From Changchengzhania lutea (GTDB lineage: Bacteria > Bacteroidota > Bacteroidia > Flavobacteriales > Flavobacteriaceae), in contig NZ_CP039456.1 of the NCBI RefSeq assembly GCF_006974145.1, forward strand, positions 868,001 to 932,000: DNA of 64,000 nt, in the 5' to 3' direction. The position numbers and the translations under genes were made by a program. Below the pieces are notes generated by a model that saw only the letters and a list, made by a program, of their open reading frames with translations, did not search any database and was not told where the DNA came from. Every line of letters begins with the position of its first letter. Within the stretch, counting starts at the first letter, position 1. Shown here piece after piece: positions 56,631-64,000 of the stretch.

Positions 56631-57104
56631 ATGTCTAAAGAAGAAAAATTCAGGAAGCAGATAAAAAAAGTATACCACTTATTGTTGTTGCTTTTTAGCC
56701 TGTTTTTAATTGCGGGTGTGATGCTTGTTTATTATACTATTAATCCTGATTTTTTTACTTTTAAAACGAAAACTGAAACCATTGTTAGCATACCTATTGA
56801 AGGTGATGAAGATAGCATTGAAAATGGTATTCATATAAGAACAGGATTAATTGAAGCTGAAGGATTAATGACTGTTGTTAATAACTGTACTAATTGTCAT
56901 TCGTCTAAGATCATTCTTCAGAATAGAATGAATACCGAACGTTGGAATACCACTATAAAATGGATGCAGGAGACACAAAATCTTTGGGGTTTAGGAAAAA
57001 ACCAAGAAATTATAGTTAATTATTTAGTCACTAACTATCCAGTGAAAGACAAGGGAAGGCGTGACAATTTATCAAATATCGATTGGTATGAACTGGAGAA
57101 TTAA
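56631..57104 (+). CDS. Membrane-anchored c-type cytochrome (SorB-like)
   Basis: A 157-residue protein that begins directly after the sulfite oxidase stop. It has an N-terminal transmembrane helix (LLLLLFSLFLIAGVMLVYY) and one haem c motif CTNCH (Cys86, Cys89, His90). A methionine ligand may be Met101 or Met116 region (WMQETQ). It is placed to take electrons from the sulfite oxidase, as SorB does in Starkeya, and pass them to the respiratory chain. The end overlaps the rhodanese gene by 17 bp. Confidence 0.88.
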   Translation: MSKEEKFRKQIKKVYHLLLLLFSLFLIAGVMLVYYTINPDFFTFKTKTETIVSIPIEGDEDSIENGIHIRTGLIEAEGLMTVVNNCTNCHSSKIILQNRMNTERWNTTIKWMQETQNLWGLGKNQEIIVNYLVTNYPVKDKGRRDNLSNIDWYELEN

Positions 57105-58035
57105 TATCCTGTTGTTCTTGTATGTTTTTTCAGCATGCAAGCAAGAAAAAGCCATAGAGACTAAAAAGCAAATTGCGAGTGAAACACCAGTAAAAATTAA
57201 CTATTTAATTGAAGTTGATGAATTTAAGACCATAGCCAATCAGCCACATATTAAAGTAATAGATTTTAGAAAAAAAGAGGCTTATGACAAAGAACATATA
57301 AAAGGCGCATTACATATTTGGAGAACAGATATTGAAGATGCATCTTTTCCTTATAATGGCATAATGGCAAGTCGTACACAAATAGAAACCTTATTTAGTA
57401 CACTGGGCATTGTTACTAATGATACGCTTATTATCTATGATGATAACGGATTGTGTGATGCTGCAAGGTTATGGTGGTTATTGCAAAATTATGATTTTAC
57501 AAATGTGAAATTATTCCATGGCGGATTAAACATTTGGAAGGCAGCTAATGGTTTGGTTACAGATGAAAACACAATAGTTGAAAAAGCAGTATTTAAACTT
57601 AGTGAAACACCTTCAATGAAATATTACGTTTCTAAAGAAGAGATGCGAGACGCTTTAAATACTAACACTATTATTTTAGACACCAGAACCCTTGATGAGT
57701 TCTCAGGAAAAAGACAGAAAAAAGGTGCCGCAAAAGCAGGGCGAATTCCTAATAGCATCCTTATAGATTGGGCAGAAGCCATAAACTATAATGGAGATAA
57801 AAAAATAAAACCTGTGGAAGATTTAGAATCTATTTACAGTCAATTGGATAGCACAAAAGATGCTCCAATAATTGTGTACTGCCATAGTGGTGTACGTTCA
57901 GCACATACTACTTTTGTTTTGACACAATTATTGGATTATAAAAATGTAAAAAATTATGATGGCTCGTGGACAGAATGGAGCTATTTTAATGATTTACCGT
58001 TTAAAAAAGACAGTTTAACACTAGTAAATAATTAA
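57088..58035 (+). CDS. Two-domain rhodanese (sulfurtransferase) lipoprotein
   Basis: The ATG at 57088 gives MNWRINILLFLYVFSAC, an SPII signal with the acylated Cys in FSAC|KQE; a GTG at 57061 is also in frame but is less likely. Two rhodanese domains follow. The N-terminal one (about 40-150; VIDFRKKEAYDKEHIKGALHI) lacks the active-site cysteine at the expected place. The C-terminal one carries the catalytic loop CHSGVRS (Cys265). Members transfer sulfane sulfur from thiosulfate or 3-mercaptopyruvate to an acceptor. In this operon it would release sulfite for the sulfite oxidase. It overlaps the cytochrome gene by 17 bp. Confidence 0.88.
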   Translation: MNWRINILLFLYVFSACKQEKAIETKKQIASETPVKINYLIEVDEFKTIANQPHIKVIDFRKKEAYDKEHIKGALHIWRTDIEDASFPYNGIMASRTQIETLFSTLGIVTNDTLIIYDDNGLCDAARLWWLLQNYDFTNVKLFHGGLNIWKAANGLVTDENTIVEKAVFKLSETPSMKYYVSKEEMRDALNTNTIILDTRTLDEFSGKRQKKGAAKAGRIPNSILIDWAEAINYNGDKKIKPVEDLESIYSQLDSTKDAPIIVYCHSGVRSAHTTFVLTQLLDYKNVKNYDGSWTEWSYFNDLPFKKDSLTLVNN

Positions 58036-58037
58036 TT

Positions 58038-58913
58038 ATGGAAAAATATTTAGATGCATTTATCAATGCTTTTAATGGTACGGTAGATTGGACATGGAAA
58101 TCGATAATCTTTGAGGTGCCTTGGTACACCAATTACTTTTGGGGACTTGTAGCGATTTCACTTTTTGTTTGGGCTTTAGAAATCGTATTTCCCTGGCGAA
58201 AAGAGCAATCTATTATTAGAAAAGATTTCTGGTTAGATGGATTTTACATGTTTTTTAATTTCTTTATTTTCTCTATTGTGATTAGTGGAGTTTATGAGAT
58301 TTTAGGACTCTTTTTTGCAGACATCAATATCACTGCCAAGAGTTTAGCGCTTTTTGACATTTCAAAATGGGCAATGTGGGCGCAATTGTTAGTTTTCTTT
58401 ATTATTTTAGATTTTGTACAGTGGTTTACACATGTTTTATTACATAAGTATCCTTTTTTATGGAAGTTCCATAAAGTACATCATAGCGTAAAAGAAATGG
58501 GATTTGCTGCGCATTTAAGATACCATTGGATGGAGAATATTTTTTACAAACCTCTAAAAACTTTTGGTGTCATGTTAATAGGTGGTTTTGAACCAGACCA
58601 AGCTTATATTATACATTTTATAACCATAGCTATTGGTCATTTTAACCATTCTAATATAAAAATAACCTGGGGACCACTAAAATATATTTTTAACAATCCA
58701 GTGATGCATTTATACCATCATGCTTATGTATTACCAAAAGGGAAGTATGGCGTAAATTATGGAATTAGTTTAAGTCTATGGGATTATATATTTAAAACAA
58801 ATTATATTCCTGAAGATAGTGGTAAGGTTCTAATTGGATTTAAAGGTGATGATAAGTTTCCTAAAGATTTTATTCATCAAAACATTTATGGATTTAAAAA
58901 GGGGCAAAAATAA
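58038..58913 (+). CDS. Sterol desaturase/fatty acid hydroxylase-superfamily membrane protein
   Basis: A 291-residue protein with four or more transmembrane helices and the eight-histidine diiron motifs HVLLH (about 136), HKVHH and HFNHSN plus HLYHH near the end. These bind the non-haem diiron centre of fatty acid hydroxylase-type enzymes. Substrate is unknown; hydroxylation of a membrane lipid is most likely. Its presence 2 bp after a rhodanese gene in a sulfur operon is unusual. Confidence 0.87.
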   Translation: MEKYLDAFINAFNGTVDWTWKSIIFEVPWYTNYFWGLVAISLFVWALEIVFPWRKEQSIIRKDFWLDGFYMFFNFFIFSIVISGVYEILGLFFADINITAKSLALFDISKWAMWAQLLVFFIILDFVQWFTHVLLHKYPFLWKFHKVHHSVKEMGFAAHLRYHWMENIFYKPLKTFGVMLIGGFEPDQAYIIHFITIAIGHFNHSNIKITWGPLKYIFNNPVMHLYHHAYVLPKGKYGVNYGISLSLWDYIFKTNYIPEDSGKVLIGFKGDDKFPKDFIHQNIYGFKKGQK

Positions 58914-59013
58914 ACACATCAAAATTTAGCTCTTTATTGATTATGTCCCTTGATTTTTTTTATGAAAAAATTGAGCACTTGATGATATTCAAAATCTGAA
59001 AGTTTAAAAGAGT

Positions 59014-59697
59014 TCAAGGCGTAGAGTTAGACACTTGCAACAATTTTCCGTTATAATAGGTATTCCCAGTAAGGGCAAAATCAAAAATATAGGCTGCCAT
59101 TTCCTGAGCGGTTGTAGGTGCTTCATAGCCCGGAAAAGCCTCTTCCAGCATTTCGGTTTGAACAGCTCCCAGTGCAAATACATTAAACGATATTCCCGTG
59201 CCTTTGTATTCTTCAGCCCATAATTCGGTTAATGTTATAACCGCGGCTTTACTTGAACTATAAGCTGCCAAACCAGGAAACTTCATACTCCCTTGCACAC
59301 CTCCCATAGAACTAATAGTTACAATATGACTTTCCTTTTTCATAAATGGCAAAACAATACGCGTTAATTCTGCCACACCAAAAACATTGGTCTCATACAC
59401 CCTCTTAAAGTCTTGCATACTCGTTTCAGGAAATGGCTTATTCAGTAATAAACCTGCATTATTAATTAAAATATCCACCTGTTGCCACTCGGCATTTATA
59501 AAAGCTTCAACCTTTCGGTAAGCAGCTTCATCGCTTAAATCAAACGAAAATGCAGTGACAGTGTTCAGTTTTAATGTTTGAATAGGGATGTCGTTCCGCG
59601 AAAGCGCCAATACATTATGACCAGCCTTAGCAAAATATTTTACCAATTCAAATCCTATGCCTCGGCTTGTACCCGTTATTATAATATTTTTACTCAT
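59014..59697 (-). CDS. Short-chain dehydrogenase/reductase
   Basis: A 227-residue SDR with cofactor motif TGTSRGIG (8-15), NNAG, the catalytic Ser in ISSMGGVQG and Tyr-x3-Lys in YSSSK. The basic residue after the glycine motif (ALSRNDI) suggests NADP preference. The substrate is unknown. Its start overlaps the end of the M28 peptidase gene by 8 bp. A broken partial copy of this gene lies at 54098-54310. Confidence 0.9.
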   Translation of the reverse strand: MSKNIIITGTSRGIGFELVKYFAKAGHNVLALSRNDIPIQTLKLNTVTAFSFDLSDEAAYRKVEAFINAEWQQVDILINNAGLLLNKPFPETSMQDFKRVYETNVFGVAELTRIVLPFMKKESHIVTISSMGGVQGSMKFPGLAAYSSSKAAVITLTELWAEEYKGTGISFNVFALGAVQTEMLEEAFPGYEAPTTAQEMAAYIFDFALTGNTYYNGKLLQVSNSTP

Positions 59698-60640
59698 TGT
59701 TCAATTTTATTTCTTTGTTTGGCGTATTGCATATTTTTTCAATAGCAGGAATCATCTTATTGATTAAGCTTGCCATATGGTTATAATCCAGTTTATCTGC
59801 TTCATCATCCACATGATGGTAATAGTCATAATTAGATAAGTCACAACTTGAAATGGTCTGACATGGTAAATTAAATTCCTGATAGAAGGCGTAATTATCG
59901 GATTGTTTGAACAAATTATAGTCTTTGGAGACTTCTGAAAAACCAGTGAGATTAGAACTTGTGTATTCATTCATTTTATCCGACATATTAGATAAGTCAT
60001 ACCCTGTTACAAAGGCTATATAATCTCTATTTTTAAAGGGGACTCCAATCATTTCAAAATTTAGCATGATGTAAACATCCATCTGTTCATCCTTTAAGCG
60101 TTTCGCTAAATGTCTCGAACCGAGCAAGCCCATTTCTTCAGCAGAGAACAGCGTTAATAAAATGCTGCGCTTTGTATTTTGTTTTGCAGCAAAATATTGA
60201 GACAAAGCTAAAACAGCACTAGTGCCTGCTGCATTATCATTTGCGCCATTTGCAATGCTATCACCATTTACTTCGTTAGCATAGCCTATATGATCATAAT
60301 GCGCCCCAATAATTACAAATTCATCCTTTAATACGGGATCACTACCTTCAATATAGCCCACCAAGTTATAACCATAAAATTCTTTTAAATCAAAACTATC
60401 TCTATAGGTTTCAAAATAAGGTTTGATGTTATGCTTCTTGAATATAGTTTCTATATAAACAGCTGCTTTTTCAATCCCCACACTACCTGTAGTTCGCCCT
60501 TCAAGTTCATCAGAAGCTAAAAACCCAACGCTAGCTTTCACTTGCTCTTTAGTTATTTTAATTTGTTCAGCATTGTTTTCAATGGTCGATTTACACCCCA
60601 GAAAAGTTAATAAAATAAGGAAATAAAAGCATTTATTCAT
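59690..60640 (-). CDS. M28-family zinc peptidase lipoprotein
   Basis: A 316-residue lipoprotein with SPII signal MNKCFYFLILLTFLGC. The M28 catalytic domain shows the zinc ligands and catalytic residues in GAHYDHIG, NGANDNAAGTSAVL, FSAEEMGLLGSRHL and the distal His in YYHHVDDEADKL. It is an aminopeptidase-like enzyme of the periplasm or cell surface. It is coupled to the SDR gene by an 8-bp overlap, with no clear functional link, and is divergent from the AraC-type regulator across 145 bp. Confidence 0.9.
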   Translation of the reverse strand: MNKCFYFLILLTFLGCKSTIENNAEQIKITKEQVKASVGFLASDELEGRTTGSVGIEKAAVYIETIFKKHNIKPYFETYRDSFDLKEFYGYNLVGYIEGSDPVLKDEFVIIGAHYDHIGYANEVNGDSIANGANDNAAGTSAVLALSQYFAAKQNTKRSILLTLFSAEEMGLLGSRHLAKRLKDEQMDVYIMLNFEMIGVPFKNRDYIAFVTGYDLSNMSDKMNEYTSSNLTGFSEVSKDYNLFKQSDNYAFYQEFNLPCQTISSCDLSNYDYYHHVDDEADKLDYNHMASLINKMIPAIEKICNTPNKEIKLNNE

Positions 60641-60785
60641 ATAAAATATTATTTGAGTTTAAAGATAAAAAACTCTTAGCAACGATTCTACTTTTAATTC
60701 CTGTTTAAATAACAACAATTTATGGTCGTAACCCGTGACTTGCATAACACACTAAAAATCACTAATTTGTATAAAAATAAACATC

Positions 60786-61892
60786 ATGCCTTTATATTTA
60801 GATCTTCATGAAATGCCTAACGGGGTTACCTCAGAACATGTTGCGGAAATGCATCAAGCAGATTTAAAAATTGAACATGAATTTAATTGTCGCGGATTAA
60901 CATATTGGTGTGACGAAAAAAGACAAACGGCGTTCTGTTTGGTAGAAGCCCCAAACGAACAAGCCATTAAAGATTTACATGCTAAGGCCCATGGCGATGT
61001 GCCATTACGAATAATTGAAGTAGAAGGCAACATAGTAGAATCATTTTTAGGCAGAATAGAAGATCCTGAAAAATCAAAAAACATTGAACTGAATATTATA
61101 AATGACCCTGCTTTCAGAGTTTTAATGGTCATAGAAACCAGTAATTATTTAAATCGGCTTGAAGCAAATCAATTTACCATATTTGCTCAAAAATTCCATA
61201 ATAATGTATCTAAAACCTTTAAAAAGTTTAACGGTCGGGTTGTTAAAAAAGACAACAACACGTATTTAGTATCCTTTAAATCTGTAACCGATGCTGTTTT
61301 ATGCGCCTTAAAAATTAAATTTCAATTCAAATATGTTACACCTAAGCTTGATGCCTCCCCACGTAGGTTAAATATTGCATTAAGCTCTGGTATTCCCATA
61401 ACTAACAAAGAAAGTATTTTTGAAGACACCATTACATTAGCTACACGAATGTGTGATATTGTTAAAGAGCAGCTTGTAGTTACCACCGAGGTGAAATTAT
61501 TATATGAGAGTGAAAATAGGAATGCCTCTATTGATGACAAAATGATTAAAGTACTAAAACCTGATGAAGAAAAATTTCTATCACAGTTAATTGATTATGT
61601 CGAACAGGTATGGAATAAGCCTAACTTCCATGTGAATGATTTTAGCAAGGCACTAGGATTAAGTAAATCGCAACTTTATAGGAAACTAACCCAATTAACA
61701 GGGCAATCACCAAATAATTTCATGAAAGAATTCCGCCTACATAGAGCGCTTAACTTATTACATAAGCAACAAGGCAACATTTCTGAAATTGCTTTTGAGA
61801 CAGGTTTTAATAGTGCCGCATATTTTTCAAAGTGTTTTCTAGATAAATATGGTATTCTACCTTCAAAATATATTCAACAGCATATCACTTAA
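60786..61892 (+). CDS. DUF4242 / cyclase-like / AraC three-domain regulator
   Basis: A 368-residue protein with three parts. Residues 1-85 are a DUF4242 (SCO4226-like nickel-binding) domain: LYLDLHEMPNGVTSEHVAEMH, FCLVEAPNEQAI. Residues about 110-255 resemble a class III nucleotide cyclase fold (FRVLMVIETSNYLNRLEANQF, VSFKSVTDAVLCALKIKF, LNIALSSGIPITNK, ITLATRMCDIV) without the catalytic metal aspartates, so it would bind but not convert a nucleotide. Residues about 268-368 are an AraC DNA-binding domain (LSKSQLYRKLTQLTGQSPNNF, ISEIAFETGFNSAAYFSKCF). The neighbouring plus-strand genes (NTF2-like pseudogene, FAD oxidoreductase) are probable targets. Confidence 0.82.
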   Translation: MPLYLDLHEMPNGVTSEHVAEMHQADLKIEHEFNCRGLTYWCDEKRQTAFCLVEAPNEQAIKDLHAKAHGDVPLRIIEVEGNIVESFLGRIEDPEKSKNIELNIINDPAFRVLMVIETSNYLNRLEANQFTIFAQKFHNNVSKTFKKFNGRVVKKDNNTYLVSFKSVTDAVLCALKIKFQFKYVTPKLDASPRRLNIALSSGIPITNKESIFEDTITLATRMCDIVKEQLVVTTEVKLLYESENRNASIDDKMIKVLKPDEEKFLSQLIDYVEQVWNKPNFHVNDFSKALGLSKSQLYRKLTQLTGQSPNNFMKEFRLHRALNLLHKQQGNISEIAFETGFNSAAYFSKCFLDKYGILPSKYIQQHIT

Positions 61893-62013
61893 GACACCTC
61901 TATTCTACGCTTCATTTTTCCTATGGTTCAAAATTCTACTTTTTTGGATTAAATGTATCGGTCTGTTTACTGCTCTCTTTATAGTTTTGATTTATAATAA
62001 CAAAACTATAATT

Positions 62014-62493
62014 ATGAAAACAAGAATAGCATTTACATTTATTATGATATTTGGTTTTTTATCTACAACCTGTATCGCGCAACGTAACCTCATCAATGCT
62101 CAATTTCCAAAAGCTGAGAAGGAGGTTTTAGAAACATTTGGTGCTATTGCACAAAGCATAAAAGATGGAGACATAGATAAACTCATCTCTTTTCATGCCT
62201 ATGGCCCAAAGTTTACCGAATTTAAAAACGGATAACCAAGAAATGGAGGTGAAGCAAACGAGATTCACGAACGTAATGTTTTTGGTTCTGTCACCGAAGT
62301 CATAAAGTTTGACGCAAAAGATTTGAAAATTGCTGTATATGGCCAAGTAGCCAATCTAACATTTCACTCAGATTTTCATTTAAAATTTGGTAAAGACCTT
62401 GTTGTTGTAAACGACCAAATTACTTTACTTTTTGTAGAAACAAATGATGGTTGGAAAATGGTTCACGAACATCATTCACCATTAAAAAATTAG
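62014..62493 (+). pseudogene. Secreted NTF2/SnoaL-like gene with one premature stop
   Basis: The frame from ATG 62014 encodes a signal peptide (MKTRIAFTFIMIFGFLSTTCIAQ) and the start of an NTF2/DUF4440-like domain (EVLETFGAIAQSIKDGDIDKLISFHA). It is interrupted at codon 74 by TAA (62233-62235) in FKNG*PRNGGEANE. The same frame then continues without any other stop (VFGSVTEVIKFDA, LLFVETNDGWKMVHEHHSP) to a TAG at 62491-62493, 159 codons in all. A single G-to-T change (GAA to TAA) would explain it. The rest is intact, so inactivation is recent, or it is a sequencing error. Confidence 0.85.
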
Positions 62494-62541
62494 TGCAAAA
62501 CTATTAAGTTTCTTTAATTAACCAACTAAAATCAATATAAT

Positions 62542-63933
62542 ATGAAAAATTTAGTAAAAAATTTAGAACCTGAATTAATAGAAGCATTTGCCTCTCAATT
62601 AAGAGGTGAGATTATTAAACCAACAGACACCAATTATGATGATACACGAAAGATATATAATGGTATGATTAACAAACACCCTGGTTTATTTGTAATGTGT
62701 GTTGATGTGGCCGATGTTATTGCCGCAGTAAATTTTGGAAGAGACAACAATCTGTTAGTCGCTGTGCGAGGCGGTGGCCATAATGGCGGAGGCTTAGGCT
62801 TATGTAATGATGGACTGGTCATTGATTTATCAGGATTAAAATTTGTTCGTGTAGATACTTCAAATAACACCGTAAGAGTTGGAGGCGGCAACCTTTGGGG
62901 CGAAGTTGATCATGCGACCCATCCTTTTGGACTCGCAGTACCCGCTGGTATTATCTCATCAACAGGTGTTGGCGGACTCACCCTTGGTGGTGGGGTTGGG
63001 CATTTATCTCGAAAATATGGATTAACCATTGATAATTTATTAGAAGCGGATATGATTTTGGCAGATGGATCTGTGGTTACTGTCAATGCTAATCAAAATA
63101 CCGATTTATTTTGGGCCATTAGAGGTGGTGGTGGAAACTTTGGAATTGTAACATCATTTAAATTTCAAGCGCATCCCGTTAAAACCGTTATTGGAGGACC
63201 AACCTTATGGCCTATTGAACAAACGGAAGAAATTATGGCATGGTATCATGAGTTTATAAATAATGCTCCAGACGAGTTAAATGGTTTTATAGCGACCATG
63301 GTTATTCCAGGAGCTCCCTTTCCAGATTTTTTACACGGAAATCCCTACTGCGGCATTGTTTGGTGTTTTACTGGTAGTCAAAAGGAATTTGATGAATTAA
63401 TACAACCGGCTATGGGTTTGAACCCCGTTTTCGCTCATGTTGGTGAAATGCCATATCCAGCAATCCAAACCTTATTTGACGGCTTATTACCACCTGGACT
63501 GCAGTGGTACTGGCGAGCCGATTTCTTTAAGGAATTAGGTTCAAAAGTAAGGGCAGCACATTTAAAATTTGGAGCTCAAATACCAACTCCGCTTTCACAA
63601 ATGCATTTGTACCCAATTAGCGGTGCAGCAAGCAGAGTTGGTTCTACCGATACGCCCTGGGCATATCGCGATGCAAAATACGCTGGGGTAATCGTTGGTG
63701 TAGATCCAGATCCTGATAATGCCGGTAAAATCACCAATTGGTGTAAAGATTATTGGGAAGCACTACACCCCTATTCTTCTGGCGGTGCTTATTCCAATTT
63801 TATGATGGACGAAGGGCAGGAACGTGTTCAAGCTAGTTATAAAAGCAATTACCAAAGACTAGCCAAAATTAAGGCAAAGTACGATCCTAATAATTTATTC
63901 AAGGTAAACCAAAATATTAAACCAAACCATTAA
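62542..63933 (+). CDS. BBE-type FAD-linked oxidoreductase
   Basis: A 463-residue flavoprotein of the PCMH/BBE group. The FAD-binding part has VRGGGHNGGGLGLCNDGLVIDLS with the histidine for covalent FAD linkage, GVGGLTLGGGVGHLSRKYGL and RGGGGNFGIVTSF. The second FAD-linking cysteine of bicovalent enzymes is absent from the expected GVGGLTLGGG loop, so a single link is likely. The C-terminal BBE motif is YDPNNLFKVNQNI. Such enzymes oxidise sugars or secondary alcohols; substrate unknown. It lacks a signal peptide and lies 48 bp after the NTF2-like pseudogene. Confidence 0.9.
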   Translation: MKNLVKNLEPELIEAFASQLRGEIIKPTDTNYDDTRKIYNGMINKHPGLFVMCVDVADVIAAVNFGRDNNLLVAVRGGGHNGGGLGLCNDGLVIDLSGLKFVRVDTSNNTVRVGGGNLWGEVDHATHPFGLAVPAGIISSTGVGGLTLGGGVGHLSRKYGLTIDNLLEADMILADGSVVTVNANQNTDLFWAIRGGGGNFGIVTSFKFQAHPVKTVIGGPTLWPIEQTEEIMAWYHEFINNAPDELNGFIATMVIPGAPFPDFLHGNPYCGIVWCFTGSQKEFDELIQPAMGLNPVFAHVGEMPYPAIQTLFDGLLPPGLQWYWRADFFKELGSKVRAAHLKFGAQIPTPLSQMHLYPISGAASRVGSTDTPWAYRDAKYAGVIVGVDPDPDNAGKITNWCKDYWEALHPYSSGGAYSNFMMDEGQERVQASYKSNYQRLAKIKAKYDPNNLFKVNQNIKPNH

Positions 63934-63942
63934 TAAAAAAGA

Positions 63943-63979
63943 AAGCTGAATTATAAGTTAAAAACAGATAATTCAGCTT
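63943..63979 (+). terminator. Rho-independent terminator
   Basis: A 12-bp perfect stem AAGCTGAATTAT/ATAATTCAGCTT with a 13-base loop lies 9 bp after the FAD oxidoreductase stop, followed by a T-rich stretch. The last bases of the window hold nothing else. Confidence 0.8.
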
Positions 63980-64000
63980 CTTTAAATGTATCAAAAATTT

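Noticed and set aside
61849-62235. 128-residue frame starting inside the AraC gene
   Set aside because: The signal peptide begins at the internal ATG 62014; the longer start overlaps the regulator and gives a non-family extension.

Overview
The window looks like a contiguous piece of a chromosome from a marine-type member of the Flavobacteriaceae (Bacteroidota). The evidence is low GC, TAnnTTTG-type promoter boxes, an almost complete lack of Shine-Dalgarno sites, two proteins with a C-terminal type IX secretion (T9SS) sorting domain (439-2067 and 24436-25863), many SPII lipoproteins, DUF5723 and PafA-type proteins, and the short tandem and dispersed intergenic repeats typical of this family. 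No rRNA, tRNA, CRISPR array, transposase or integrase was seen. Most genes are housekeeping or envelope genes in short operons.

Layout. 1-8.1 kb: end of a secreted protein, an arylsulfotransferase-like T9SS protein, rRNA methyltransferase RlmB, an SNF2 helicase, a rhomboid protease and RarA; two perfect 7-bp tandem arrays lie between convergent genes. 8.2-13.8 kb (minus strand): a tightly packed run radC, polysaccharide deacetylase, YjjG-like nucleotidase, lipoprotein, DUF5723 protein, secreted protein. 13.8-23.3 kb: PaiB-like protein, Mpl ligase, TPR protein and a 2022-residue alpha-2-macroglobulin. 23.3-29.8 kb: DoxX protein, lipoprotein plus M64 peptidase, DinB and DUF4136 proteins, an SdpR/SdpI-type pair with a candidate operator, a hydrolase and a potassium channel. 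29.9-36.3 kb: ObgE, a fused HPRT-adenylate kinase, purK, purE and an M3 peptidase. 36.4-43.5 kb: ECF sigma factor with a ZAS-type partner, a UbiA-like membrane protein, gcvP, and a KAS III-like/methyltransferase/glycosyltransferase run. 43.6-50.9 kb: nuclease plus PafA phosphatase, an Mla-type ABC importer, a DUF389 protein, ManC and a SprT-like protein.

50.9-59.7 kb is the accessory part. It holds a GtrII-like/methyltransferase/GtrB-like glycosylation cassette whose first gene has no normal start codon, a scar made of joined remnants of the two flanking genes (SprT-like and SDR), and a sulfur-oxidation cluster (Tat-exported sulfite oxidase, c-type cytochrome, two-domain rhodanese lipoprotein, sterol-desaturase-like membrane enzyme). 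The cluster is divergent from an unknown membrane protein, and each side has its own TGTAAC-N4-GTTACA palindrome. I consider this cluster and its scar the most likely place for something not yet described.

59.0-64 kb: SDR and M28 peptidase, an unusual DUF4242/cyclase-like/AraC regulator, an NTF2-like gene broken by one nonsense codon, and a BBE-type FAD oxidoreductase. All calls are from reading the sequence and family knowledge; no database search was run.
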